Source: Balanoglossus misakiensis
Lineage: Eukaryota; Hemichordata
Length of the DNA: 64,000 nucleotides
Direction of reading: 5' to 3'
Assembly: GCA_040954595.2 (NCBI GenBank)
Contig: CM082584.2
Span: 13,144,001 to 13,208,000 of the forward strand
Below the pieces are notes generated by a model. It had not been told where the DNA came from. It made no database searches and saw nothing but the letters and a program-made list of their open reading frames with translations. Within the stretch, counting starts at the first letter, position 1; each line of letters begins with the position of its first letter. Of the stretch, positions 1 through 14,908 are shown in pieces. The translations under genes and the position numbers were made by a program.

Positions 1-3000
1 TTAACAATAAATAACAATTATTAAGTCTGACCTACTTCATTTAAGTACATGTACTACTTTTAATCAAAATCAATCAAGATATTATTTGATATAGATATTT
101 AGTATTAAAATAATTTGCAACCAAAGTTAACTGGGAACCTTTCAATCACAGACGTCAGATTTTTTTTCTCAGCACCTTTCTTTGAAATTTTTATAGTGGT
201 ATGATAATATACGACTGTTTTTGTTTGATCTGTTACATGTGTAACCATTGACTCCACTCGACTACTATCTCTGATAGTCCTCAGATTTCCCACTAGCTTA
301 GAGGACCTTAGTCAACAAGCTAACTTTACTCCTGGGACTCAATAAAGCATGCAGCTAACAGGGGCTGTTCCAACAGCTGCCGGTATTCCCCACAGATAAA
401 CAATTAGCCGTTTGACTGCTGCTCTACATGAGTGAGTGACTCTCTTTCAAGTGTATCTGAATGGGATGTCCATCCCACTTAATGATTATTTAATTGCTTT
501 CACAGGAAATTCTCAGGGAGAGACTGGCCCTTAAATTAATAAACTGCCAACAATCACAGCCAATTAACGAGTGTCTTTAAATCTATTTAAAATTTCACCT
601 TTTGAGCACGATTGGTGCAGAAGTGACAAATTTCACCCTAAAGAGGCATTTCCTGTACTGGGAAAACATTAACACTGACCAAGCCACAAAACACGACCAA
701 TTTGGGAAAGGGCTGATTGATATAATTCAGTGGTTATCCTCGTCACAGAAGTGTCTCTTCTTCTGCTGGCAAGCCGCCAGTAGTTTAGTTTAAAACAAAT
801 GAATTCATGCCAACAGATGGGCAAAGTGGTGAGGGGAGAATTACAGATAATCTTTTTGCATGCAACAGTAGAATGAACAATGGCATATCTTTGATTGGTC
901 ACAATGCGTAATATGACATCTATATATCATATATAGTACACAGTCAGTATGACAATTTGAATCACTTATCAAATCGAAACAATAGTATAACTCAGTCTAT
1001 TTTGTCCATCAGAAAGTGACACTCAATATATGACACACACACATTCACACAAATACGGATTAAGGACAATGTTTACACACATCAGTGAAGGGAATCAAAA
1101 GTTGAGGTACACTGCACTTAGTGTTAACTCTGAAATAACATCTGTATTATGATACACACACGTGTCAATGGCTAACAGTCACATGTGCAGGTACACACGT
1201 CTGCAATCCCATTCTGGCAATGCTGCTCACAGTCACATAGCCATGCATTGCTATACTGTTGCTCAACCAGGGTGAACAGAATGCCACCTAAGTCCTGTAT
1301 GAATACAAAGTCACTCAGCGTATTACAACTGCACAACAGTAACAGTCACATGGCCAAGCTGATCCCCTCCACACAATGTCTGGCTGAGGTGATCACAGAT
1401 ACAATCAGGCGTACAAAACAACATGGTCCTTTCATAATTGCACAATCATTAACAGTCACCACGCAATGTATTACATCATACATCATCATTTGTAGCTGTG
1501 GAATTATTGAATACAAAGGAGTTTGGGGAGCCATTTTGTCATGCTTGTGAATACATTTCAGAATTCATTTTCCCACCATCGGGAATCATAATGTATCAAT
1601 ACACAGACACATTTGCTACGCCACATCCACTGAGACAGAACACAACAGAGAACACAGCACACACTGCAAACCAGAGCAGTCCGCCAACTACCGTCATCAA
1701 ACATGTCTGTCGCTCTGACTGGGAACCCTATGATAGATTGTGATTCTGTCCACCAATCAGCAGGATGTTGCTTACATGTTCAGGAAATCTATCGTACTTT
1801 AATTCCAATTATAAAGTAGTAGAATTGGCACTATCATTAAATCTGCATTGCCAACAGTTTACATGCTGCCCAGTTATCCTTACTGCATATTTTCATTCAA
1901 GTGAAGACTTAAAGGGAAAGATGTACACAAATATTTTAGATTCATCAAATCACTACACTTCAAAAGCTGTACAACAAACTGTAATCTTCACATTTTCACC
2001 TTGGCCTGACGGGGATGACCTTGTTTTTTCCTCATCTTTTTAATGGGCATACCTCTAGAATTTGGAATTTCACTAAAATCACTGCCGGCGACAGTCTTCT
2101 GCGCATTCAACATTAATACTTAAGGGGCAGTGGTGGCTTACACAAATAAAGATGCTTAGGACCAATTTTTAAATCCTACTTCTTTTTTCAGTGTGATGAA
2201 ATTTCCAGAAACAATATGTGTAATGGGATGGTAGACCTTCAGAATGATTTGAAATGGCTTTTCTATGTGATGACAATACTCCCTCTATTCATGCATTGCA
2301 AGTTAAGCCCCTAAAACCCCTTTACATCTCTGGTGAGTACCTACAAGTTTTATGTGGTGTTAACAATAAACTTGATATCGCAATCACTGAACACATGAAA
2401 TTTCCTGCCATGTGAGTTTTATCACAGAGACAATGCGCTCCCTTTTGCGATTGTATCATTATGCACGAACAATACCCAAATACAAAAATATATAATTATT
2501 AAATCAATGAGTAAAATATACCTTAGAGACATACAATTCTTAAAGTAATCTTCAACAGTCATTGTAAGTTAACACATGTCATTGAATGTGGTACATAAAC
2601 AACAATTATACATAGACAAAACCTTTCTTGAAGGGAAGACACTCGACAAAAAGTTTATTTTTCATTTTCCTTGTCTGTTTAAAATTTTCTATTTGGGTCA
2701 AGGTCTATCTTATCTACTTTTAGCTGCCAAATGAGCTTCTTCAATGCCACTGGAGGCAATATGAAAACTGTCAGTGGCTACCTGGGATGGAATTGTGCTA
2801 TCAGTCAACAACCATCATTATAATTCTACAAGTCTGGAAAGACAAATCAATGGATTACATAACATCCTTCTTTTATTTAGCCTTGTGTATGATAAATGAA
2901 CTGGCTAGTAGCAAAGAGGTATTTTAAATGGAGACTTGCTCAGTTTCAGGGACTTCTCTGCAAATTTATCTGTCTGTCTGTCTGTATGTATGTCTGTTCA

Positions 3001-6000
3001 TAATTAATACTCAGTTCTTATCAAACGATTACACGCCAATACATGTATACATGAATACCAGTATTTCCGTTCTGGGGTCAATCAAAAGTATAATATCACC
3101 ATCACTGTCCTGGCATAGAGTACCAAAAACCTGTCATTGACATTTAAATGCTAGTCACGTTTCCAAATTGACATTAGAACATTTTATTCCGGTCTGCCTG
3201 AGAGGTGGGCGAAAGCAAGCTAAAACTGGAAACTGTAGTATGGCCAAAGCAATTTAATTACACAGGGTTTTTTTTTGCCAACGTGCACATGGATTTCGGA
3301 AGAATTCTTACAAATTTCAGCCATCAGCTACATCCTGTGACAAATAAGGCAATGAATTTTGTTTCAGAAAAGAAAATTATTGCCACAGATCATCAACTTA
3401 TTCATCTCGTGATCTGTCTGTATGGAACACCTGAATTCTTACTTGGATTCAGAAAGAGAGCATAATATTTTCAGAAGTACATAAACATGTGCTGTTCTTT
3501 TACCACATGCACTTGAAATTTTGCAGAGGACATGAAACACAAAGTTTCTTTACTATGGCCACATCGGCCCACACTTTCCTTTATATGTTTCTACTGCAGT
3601 AACTGCGATGAACAGACAATACCTGTAAATATATGTCAAACATTTCCCACACATTTTAGCAATGGCTAAAGCTAGTATTGGTATCAACAAAGAGTAGCTG
3701 GTAGTAAATTTAGACAGTCACACATTTACAGAAACTTCTAAAAATATCTTTTCTTTCACGGTACACTTGCTTTAAATATAATTAAATACCCGACCTCGCT
3801 TCCGTGAAAAAAACGCAGAGTGGGAAACTTGAATCACTTTTTCACTTGTTCGGGGGAAAAAATCAAACAACCCATTCAGGAAATTTGAAAAAGCAAAGCT
3901 TTTGATAATCTATTGTGGTCTGTAAGATGATACGCCATTCTCTGATAAATTGATGATAACAAGAGTCAATGGAGGAGACCTCCCGGTCCCTGCCACTGTA
4001 AATTCCCTTACACACAACATTCTCAATCCCATTACATTTACAATTCAAACAAACTTCATAATAAAGCTCCTCTCAGTGTATTTAACAAGAATTAAACGTT
4101 TTCATGAATGGCAAATCCATTCTTTGACAGTGTAATTGGCTAACGATACTGCTAAACATCTCTAAATTTCCCCTCTGCACCACAAGTGAATTGTAGCTGG
4201 TTAATAAAGCATACCAGTGAACCCACGAGATCACTGAATTTCGTGTATCTGAATGTTGTAGTGACTAATTCATATACGGCATTATTTCATGTGCTTGTCT
4301 CGCATATACATGTAACTTCAGTCTTGGCCAACACACAATTGCTAAACACGACTAGAAGACAATCTCTGTCTGTCTGTCTCTACAGTTAAGCAATCATGGC
4401 CTCCCCTGGATCAACCTAGGTGTGTTGGCCAGATCTATTACATCCCCTGACCTCTGCTACTCTCTCCTTTGTATCTCTTTAATAGTCTCCTGGTCAGACC
4501 ACGCCTTGGGGAGGAACCCGATCACGGTTCTTGAACAACAGAAAACACCCCGCCATGCACCTAGACGCATACCCAGTCTTTTCCCCAACACCACGGCAGA
4601 CACACATGAGCAATTGGAGAACGGAGAAGAACACCCGATATTATTGATGTCCATATTAATGTCAATAAGAATCTGCATTGATCTTGGCCCAAAAACCTAG
4701 TTCATATAAAAGCAATACCAAGCAAAAGTACACAGTTCCAACAGGGTACGTATCAAATTTACATCTGTAAATCCTAAAAATAATCCTCTCCAACTACAGG
4801 AAAGGAAGGTCTCTTTTCCCCTGATCGATTGCAGTATTTGCTTGGGATATGAAATTATTTTTGACTGGACTAAGGGGACAGAGTAGCCATACTGTGCAAA
4901 TAATAGAGGATTCAGTCCTATTGAAACGGATTTGACAATGCATAAATTGAGCCCCAAATTACCCTCAGGATGGAGTGAATAGAAATACTATGATCACCCA
5001 GAGTCAACACTCCCAAATGATGATCCATAATAACAGTCTCAAGGAAACTTGGCGACCTTATATTTTGGGAGGTTTGGAAGAGAACTAAAGGCGATAATTT
5101 GTTGGCTGCAATGTTGTCATGGTAATGGCTCACAGTCATACAAATATATGATAATTGCACAGGCGGTTACCACCAGATCCAAAAGGACTTTCAAACCAAA
5201 TTGCACATGATGAGACTTAGCAATGAACAATGTCACAGGTATCATGGCCTGAACCCTGAACGAATGAATATCTACAATTTGGAATCTGGAGAAACAAAAT
5301 CTGACTAAGGGATTGCTCAACTGTCACAACTGTGAGCAATTTTTATTTGTTCAATTTCATAAAACCATCAGCTGAATTCTGATTTCTTGTACATCATTGA
5401 GTTAGCAAGAGTTGACATTGCAGGTACTTTTGCTGGAGTTGTACTGCACCTTTTCTCAGACCTGACTGTGGTAGAGATATTGCGAGTATCTTTACAGGTA
5501 CAAAGTTACTGGATAACAGCTTCTGAAGGAAAGTTAATTTCTTGTCAGGTATACAGCTGCTTGGAAGTTGGATCCACTGATCAGAATCTGGCACGGTGCC
5601 AAGAATGATGGCTACAATCATACACATACATGGTACAAGTATATTATTTATGACTATACCTTCCCATCTCTCTTTCGTCACAAACATAATCATTTCACTT
5701 TCCCTGCGAGTACAATTTTTTTTCTTGTCAGACCCTACTGAGATTTTCTTTTAAACAACAAGGCCATTTTTTTTAGAGTGACAATTATTCCCAGTATACG
5801 TATGTTTTCATCGGCGTGCACACATTTGAAAAACCACATCTTTTGTTATTGAAATTTGAAATTCAAATTAGGCAAATTGCTACTTCACATCTGCTGGTCT
5901 TTTTACACATGCCCACAAAGTTGTTTTTAGAAGGCACTTTAATCTTAGACTCTAATAGGATTCACAATAAGAGTTAAATGTCATATAAATGAAATCTTCA

Positions 6001-9000
6001 AAGGTGAACACTTTTTTACATGCAATTTACAAAAAAAATCTCAACTCAAAAAATTCACAAGTCTGCCATACAAACTGCAAACTGTGCTTATTTACGAAAT
6101 GGACGCAGAACAATGGTGTATATTGCAGTGAATAATGCATGTATAAACATACAAAAATATCTTAGAAAAGTCATTCACTGGGATGACTTAATCTTTTACT
6201 CAACATCTACCTAACCCCTCTCTCCCTCATTCCTCTTTTCTCTCATTCCATCACTCCACCCCCACCCTCCCACTAAGCTTATTACCTTGTTTCATATTGA
6301 AGTTAATGGTGCATGTACAGCTAACACATCGGACAATTATTTCAGCAAACAGTTAAATTCATCCAAGAAGTGGCAGCATTGTTACTGATTGGTTTAGTGC
6401 AGACCTCTGCACCCCCAGGCCCAAAATCCCTTTAACCCCTTCTTTGTATTCTCTTCAGTGACGTTGCATAAAAAAGAGAGACATAGCTAGAAGCTCTTTT
6501 CGGTGACTCCTAAGCTGTCGTGAATGTTGCCGTGGCAGGCTGGTATCCTGTTGCCATGGCAGCTAGAAGTTATCAGGCCATGTCTTGAAGTTCTCAACGT
6601 CAACTATATAACACGTACAATCTGGTTCATTTCATTCTTTTAATAAACATTATACATATACATATATACATCTATTCAACAGGTTTCTTTTTTATTTACA
6701 GACCTCGTAGTTGTAGATGGAATGGTGTATCTAGAACACATCCTAAGCTGCAATGTTGTTAATCAATAGCATTTGCTATCTCTCCGTCTTAATACAGAAT
6801 ACACACCTTGCAACTGCTCTGCAATGCTTGCAAAATCTCCACGGCAAAATCTTCTACTGAATTTAAAAACTGATAGATTAGTCAAGTTGAGGGCAGATGG
6901 TTTTATAGCAAATATTTGGCTCATTTAAATCACAATATATTAACAGATATTTTTTATAATATACTACAAAACCAATATACATCAAAACATTGACTTTTAT
7001 TTTGATTATTTCTGTACTTTGCATGCTGTACATAAAATCTGTTTTCAATATGAGGTAGATTCTGTGTAAATTGATTGTCATACACTAGTTTGGTTATAAA
7101 TAGAACACTTTTATTGTTGGCCTTGCCTTGCCCTGGTTTTTATAGCAAAGTACCAAAAAAACGACGATAAAAACATGATGAGTTTTTATTTCGATGGTGG
7201 ATTTTTTTCCAGGTTAGCCTTGGATGTTATACTGAATCAACTTTATAAGAAACAGTTTTAATTAAAAGAACCAGCTCCCTGTAATAATGCAGTTTTTTTA
7301 GTTCGTTTGCTTTTTGTGTGACATACATGTACATGTTGAATTTGATTTGAATGAGACTCTGTGGCAAGTGGTAACAAGTCAAATATTTTGATGAATCAAA
7401 GCAGTTGTCTTTATCAGATCCACTAAAGCTTGTCAAAACACATGCACTGTATTCCAAGCAGAACACATCACTTGTTAACGGGCACTGGAATTTGATGTCA
7501 CAAAATGAATCCATCATCAACCTGCAATGGGAGGAGCAACCCACTGTAATGGAGCGCTTTCGGCCTCAAACGTGAAACCCGACATAAACCCAGAGAGAGA
7601 AAATCCAACATCGTTTAACAGAGGAGGAAAATGAGGCCATCAATTTGTTCAACGGCAAGGCAATTTATTTATTGTAGTTTTTTTTAACAAATCTCATGTC
7701 GGATATTACACACTACCCATGATGATGAAGTGGCTAATGACTGCTCATCAAGAAACTGCTGCAATCAATGCTAAGTAATATTACGAGGGTACCCTGTCCT
7801 GGAACATATGAGAAATACAGCTCACTTATTTGCAGGCTGTTGTTATCTTTTTTTTCAAAGCACTTTGGATATTTCCCAAGTAATTTTAATTACTTCAATA
7901 GTTATCTTCAAAAACGTTGCACATCTTTCTTATACTGTGTCTGTAGTATTCGGACAATATGGTTGTAAACTTGTATCTCTTGTCTCATTTGGCCTGTACT
8001 GTTGTTTACACAAAATATCACTGATAAAATTCGGTCACTTTTGTCACCCAAGTTGCTATGCCAAATATGTGACCAGGTCGTGATGGCAACATACTCCGAA
8101 TTTTTTACGTATACTCAGTTTGACTGGAGACATTTTTGGTCCTTGTTCTATGGTGGTGCATAGAAATGTAATGTTTCAGACAAATTTGAGAGCAACCTAG
8201 TCATTTCCATAACAACCAAATATTCATTTTGCAAACAGACTACAAGATGTGCCTTAATAAGGATGATATGTTTTCCAATTTTCATCCTAAATTATTTATC
8301 ACTACTGGCGGACACGAGAGGAAGACTTGCGCAAGGGTGTAAGAGATTAGCCGGATTTGGGAACACTGATCTCCATCACCTCCAGGAATAATTCACACCC
8401 AACACGCCATTTTCAGAGGTTACTTTCAAAATCTACGTGGCCATTTAAAGAGATCCCTCATTCGCTGAGGCACAGAGATTCAAGAGTTTGATGGAACAGA
8501 AGAAGAACAACTGAGCATGCTCAGAGAGCATCTTCCATCTCCTCTTAGTGTTCAACAGCAACTTTATTTTCTTTTGTCTGAGTCAACAGCTAGCATACAA
8601 TGTACTATTGGCACAGGCTGGTATTTTTACTTGTGTTTTTCACTACTTTATAAGTCGACACAAAATTATTGAAAACTTGCCAAAAGTTCCATTTAATGCA
8701 ACAAAATATTTGGGATACATGCACAGATTTTGAATACTGCCCTCTAACCCTCGACGTTTCAAGAAATCTTGATTTTGACAAGCAATTTGGGTCTTCCTGA
8801 TTAAGTTCTTAAAACAGCATAAGATATTCCCTGAAACATACAAAAGCCCATGAACATTGTTTGTCTAAATGTCAGTTAGTGAAGCTATCTGGTATATTTG
8901 AATTAATAATTTACATAATCACAAGTTTCCAAGCTGTCTTTTATGCAAATGAAGTCAATGTGTATTCCTAATTTAGCTTTGTAAATTAGTTTCATTATAT

Positions 9001-12000
9001 ACCACTCTTTGATGAGGTAAATAAACACAATCATGTCTGGTCTCTGTTTCTAAAACGAGATGTTCATTCTGTGACATCACATGACCTTTGACCCTTGGCA
9101 TCCGGCTTACACGCTTAGAAATAACCAAATCAAGGTCACCAATAGCATGTGTACAAGGGTCTGGCTTGGTGATTTTATTTTATCACCATGATATTTTCAG
9201 TTGGACATCCAGACAGCTGAAAGACTGCATTTAACAGTGTCTACATTTCATAGAAATACAACTGTCATGGTTTTCCAACCATACACAGTGCCTCCTACCC
9301 AATTATACTCAACACAATTGACTACTCGTACATTCAGTGCTACAAATTTGATGACTACATTTACTGTACAATGACACTAAGATATTTCTATTATTTTGTT
9401 GGAAAAATTTAACAAACAAAACATTAATTTTGATTTTGTACAGAAAATTTTTCAAACCAAATCTTACTTAGATAACTGCATTTTGCAGTACATATATTAC
9501 ATGGCTTTATTTCGTATCACAAATGCTAATTATTGTTGTTTATTTGCCACTGAATCTATCATCTTGTTTTACTCTGATAAAACAAAATCATACTTCCACA
9601 AAGAAGAAAGACTGATTCTCTAGAAATGGACTAATTGAAAATATACAACCCACTTTGGTTACTATATTCAACAGAACTGGTTTAATTTGTCACTGAATTC
9701 AAAGATTATCACGTTGCTTTCAATATGCTAACGCCGATGAAAAAGGTCAAAGGTCATACCATATCAATTGTAGCATCTCCATCACTTGGGGTTACTGACT
9801 AGTGAAATTCACTTATTCCATGAATACAAATTTCAACATGTTTAGGCCATTTTGTCAAGTCAAGGGCACATAATCTCCAATAATTGATAACATTTTAGGA
9901 TTCACCTTTGGAAATATAATAAAATATGCATTCTACAATTAAATATACCATTGAATGTAAAAAATATCATGCAAAGCTAGTGATTCCAAAGCAGTACTAC
10001 TTGTTGGAAACAAAGCTATTCAGAATAAATGTGCAAGACCCTTTCCTATAACACAAAAATATCTTGTACCTATTTTGAAATTTAACTGATGTCAAGTAAT
10101 TTTTCACACTGCAGTACACTACACTGTGTAAATGCATGCATTCTATTATTAGACAAGTTAAATGGCCCTGCTACAGAAGATTTGCTTGATTTCTCAGGTT
10201 TGGGAGGGGGTGATGAAGACATTTTTCTGGAAACCAAGCAGTTAGAGCGATACTAAATTTTGGTTGATGTGTTTTTATCACAAAAAGACGTAACAGAAAC
10301 AGCTGCAATTTTGTCAGTCCTAGAACAAAGCAATGTTAACAAAGGCAAATTATAAACAATAAAAGAGAATTACTTTCACATTTGGCCCTCAAATGTTCAT
10401 TTCTATCATTTCAATTTACAAATTTTATGGAGAAATACAAAAAAGAATGAAGTATCGAAATAATAATTATTGAATGTACAAATACCACATCTGGGAATCC
10501 CACGCAACACAGGGACCACATTTGCATAATAAATTAAGGTGAGCTTCTACTCCTCTCTTTGTAATGGTTGAGTCCGTATGCCCCCTAAGCTGGTGTGTAT
10601 GAATATGCACACCACAGCGACACAGTGAAAAGCAAACACATAAATCAAGGGCTATCCTGGACGTTCAGTCACATGTCTGAAAATTGCAATGTATTATCAC
10701 TGCTCATGATCAAGTTATTATTCATATGACCCGTAATAATATTCTGACATGGTACGCATCATTCTGGGTGCTTGACCCAACAGAGTTATTATTAAAGTGC
10801 ATCTCAAAACGGCAAGTTAAAAAATACTAATCACATTATTTCTGATACTTCCTTACTAGCGTATAACCTCGGTGTATTGTCTTTCTCCTTCATTTGTGGG
10901 GAAATTTCGAGTCATCTGGAAAGACCTATCCGTCTTATACATCTGATCTTGCTGATGGATTATTAACCCTTAACAAGCATGTTGGGACAGATTTCTACAT
11001 GTTTTGCTGGAGTTCTGATACACATACACACAGTTTATATGCACTTCAAAATTTTTTCGGGAAAAAAATTAAAACTTGCAGTTACAATGCACTGCTATGT
11101 TATTAGGAACTGTACAATTACAAAAAAGTTTTTATTTATGTTCATACTAGTTGTTTCTTTGTGAATGCAACCACTTGTAACATTCTAAAATGCAATAAAT
11201 TTCCTGAGGGCAAAAAGCAAATTGATGTATTCTGTGTCATTCAATGTCCTCCCAATGCATCATGTGATCCATTGCACCTTTTCCTGCAAAATCGCCAGTT
11301 CACATGAAGGGAATTTAACTTCTTTTGTCAATGTATGCTTTTCAGCTGTTATCTTCTCTAGTAGCCTTATGTAATCTACCCACTCTAGAATATGCTAATT
11401 AGAACCTACAAGGTGCATCCATACAGTGGTGGCGGTTTCACTGGGGTCAAGAGAGAGCCTTGTACAACAAGCTTGGCTTGAAGTCAACTCCTTGTACTCA
11501 ATACTGTGCAATTAACCGAGGCAAGCAGTTAGACCACTGTCAGCCCTCCCCCCTCCCTAACAAGTATAAACAACTTGACAGAATTAAACACCTTCCTAAT
11601 GCCTTCCAAAAACAACTTAATACATCATTCATGGGATTGTGGTAACAAATACCAGTCGCTGGATAATTGTCCAGTGTATACTAAACACTGGCGATAAATC
11701 ACAAACCGGTCACGTTTTCACACACTACAAACATTTTGATACGTATACAGGAAATTCATTCTAACAACAGATTAATATATTCCCTGTAGGATACAATGAA
11801 AGAAACAGTTTTTACAATATATATTTCTTAAAACTGTAAATAAATTGCACATAAAATTTATTTAAAAATGTTAGTATTTTTCAATGAAATAAAATATGCC
11901 ACACTGATATGGCCCAGGTCCAATATAACATTTTGATAAACATTAAAATGTAAATTAACACTATTTGACGGTTTTGGGGAAAAAAAACTTCTCCAGCTAT

Positions 12001-14823
12001 GCTCAAAATAAATCTTTTGTGGCAAAAGCCACTCCAGTATGGATGAAGTGAATCTGCTCTATTGACATTTAACCAAAATAAAAACAGAAGTTGCAACTGA
12101 TCCGACTGTTTAAATCCTTCCTCCAAGCTATCCATCCATCTGTTCGATTCAAACTTCTGTCATCTCCTTTCACTACCTATAACATTTTTTCTCACTTCTA
12201 TGACTGAAAATATTTAAGGTGGCATAATTATTAATAACCCCAGCAGTTAATGTTTATTGATAATTATGATGACTCTTGATTCCCGATGGACTATTTTTAA
12301 ACAAGTTGGCCCTTTTCACAGTGTTAATCTAAAAGTGTGATTACCCATAGACAGTTATCAAATACAAAATATAACTCCAACATGTTAATATGACTATCTT
12401 TAGTACTGGACTCCACCCACAACACCTTCCCACTTAACCAGTTCCAATTTTCTCTTCTTGTTTACTGGTAAAGATTGTCTTGGTTTGTTTGTATTTGTTA
12501 TTAGACAGTGTTTTGACTGCTGCAGGATGGTTAATTGACGCAGAAATTGACTAACGTAAAGTTCATCTTCGCGCTTCAGACCTGTTCTCGTTTCTTTTGT
12601 TCTATGCTAAATGTATGCAGAATTCCTTTGTGTAGTGGCAGAGACCAACTCTGACACAGAACCCATTGTTGCATAATATGTTTAAGTTATGTGCCACAAT
12701 TGTGGTACAATCAAACAACAGCCAACACAAGGCCACTGGACTAACAGCGACAATTTTATGATTGGGCTTTGAATAATAAAGCAAATGTCTTGTGCAATTT
12801 TAATTTTTTTGTTCGGTTTGATGTGGTATTCCATTTACATATTGCAAAATGTTATCAGAATTTTCTGATTACAAATATTCTGTAAGAGTGCCAGGACTTT
12901 TCACTAGGCTTCACAGGAGGAGGATCTGTTTGATTATCCACTCAAAGACTGCAAAAGAAACTACAACCTAGCAGCTTTCTGCTTGTATGCAGTTATCAGA
13001 CCTTCCTCAATTTATTAAATCAAAAGATGGGCTCAAAATTATGAATTATGGTGGACATTTAGACAAACTTCAAACCATCCAATGAAATAAGCCAGGACAC
13101 CTCGTCTATATGTTTGTTTCCACCAACTGTATTTCCTCCACTTAGGATGATTATGCTGAACTGAAGTAAGCAGGTCATGCTATTCCAGAGATTTCACTCC
13201 ACTGGGGGCCCTTCCATAGGTGGTTTTATTTATTGACACTTGAGGGGCCCTCTGGAGTGCAGTACCACTGCTGTATATACTATCAACACTCAATTATAAC
13301 TCCTTGCAGAGAGAAGAAATCAAAATGTTATTGCAGCAATGCACTTTGCCATGCTCTTTTTAATTTGACAATGGGATATAAACTTTACGTAAGTACTGCA
13401 CAGCAGACAGAAACCTTAACAATCCAAACTCATGCCTGTAAGCTAACATGTAAATCCCAGACTCTCTCATCTCCATCTGCTGGACTGTGCTGTTGAAATT
13501 TTAATAAATCTATCATAAACAAAACAAAAACAGAGACAGAAAGTCCCTTTTTTCTCTCAACTATTACATCAGAGTTGTTGTCACCCACGGGAAGTGAAAG
13601 CAAAATAAATCCAATTTTTGACAAATAATGGGATAATGACAAATATTCTGTCCAAGAGCAAGACAGGGACTGAAAAATCTTGCCAGAGATTTAGCGAACA
13701 CATTACAGATGGCGTCAACAGTTCCAAATCACAGCACACCCACCTCCTGCATTTCTATTGGTCGACAAGCTCCGACTCAAATAATTAACTTCTGCCAGCA
13801 CCATAAACTGAACGGACAATTCAGAGTGCCTGACACCTGAAGAGCATAGTGGTGGATGAGAATAGGCTTTCCAATGCAAAGCCACGTGCTCAATGGTTGC
13901 GGAACTTGGGAGACTTGGTTAATTACCATAGTAACAGGTTGCTGGCCAGAATAGAAGTCAAGCTTTGGATGGAACTACATGTATAATAGGTGCAGAGTTG
14001 AACAAAAATTGTAAATTTTGTGATGTTTAACAGGATGAGCCATGTGTTGTTTGTCCTGTATCACAAGAGAATGTCCTCTCATATACACTGTCTAGTCACG
14101 CGAGATCTCACAAGGTCTCGTTGAGTTTAACAAATGGTCTATTACTGACTTACGACATAAATTTGGTTATTTCTAATTCACATGAGAATCATGGCGCTCT
14201 CCTCACTGGATCATGCTGACATGTCTCACATAAATGAGAAATAACCAAAAAAATATCGCACCAATAATCATGTATTACAGAAATGTCACAACTAACATGA
14301 GGAACAATCTTGCTATTTTATTTAATCATTTTATAACATGTATATACTAGAATTCATTCAAGGAGCATTAGATACTGCCCTGATTTACCCATAATACAAC
14401 TGTACATCACCTGTGCCCAGTGTCTCCAATTACCTATGACTTAAATTTTACAACAGTCTGCAGGACGCATTCTCATTTCAATTTTATCATTACACATTAA
14501 AGACAGTCAACAGCATCTTAGACCCTAATACTTGACATTTTAGTTAATATTGTTTTATAATACTTGTATATATCAATCAGATGATTAAATCATATAAAAT
14601 TTCCGTAACTATTCAATGTTTCTCAAACTATTAAATGTATTCTTTAAAAAATATCAGTAAATTATCTTAAAGATTATTATCAATGCTTATTCCCTCGATT
14701 TCATATTCATAGGTTGTTTTTTCAAGGGCCCTGGACCCATGGAAAAGAAAATCCCAAAACATAAAAGTGAATAAGAAACAGGAAGAAAGAGAGGGGAATA
14801 CTTACATTATACTCTCTACTTAC
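1..14823. other. Non-coding stretch, probably SSBP intron 4 or beyond
   Basis: This 14.8-kb AT-rich stretch follows SSBP exon 4 in transcript order. The open frames in it are short, lack family resemblance and lack convincing paired splice sites. I searched by eye for Pro/Gly/Met-rich SSBP exons and found none. It holds simple repeats such as a GTCT run near 2970-2998 and another near 4366-4380, and a long pyrimidine tract at about 6211-6275. Long first introns are usual in SSBP genes. Confidence 0.55.
2968..2998 (+). repeat. Short (TGTC)n microsatellite
   Basis: Repeated TGTC units with ATGT interruptions. A second short GTCT run occurs near 4366-4380. Both lie in non-coding sequence. Confidence 0.75.
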
Positions 14824-14908
14824 ATAATCATGGAAAGCTTTTGCTTCACTCGAATGTTCACATGTTTCCCTCCTTTCAGGAGCTGCGCAGTATAAATCCC
14901 AAAAAACA
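14824..14908 (-). CDS. SSBP2: SSBP coding exon 4
   Basis: It completes the Cys codon and encodes [20 protein letters not shown] followed by EAKAFHDY. The donor is GTAAGTAG, phase 0. In vertebrates the next exon begins the Ala/Pro-rich linker; it was not seen here. Confidence 0.92.

Noticed and set aside
2928-3140. Seventy-codon plus frame containing YLSVCLYVCLF
   Set aside because: The frame is generated by a TGTC microsatellite and has no other support.
1-14823. Further SSBP coding exons (Pro/Gly/Met-rich)
   Set aside because: None was found by eye. The sequence is AT-rich without runs of proline or glycine codons next to splice sites.
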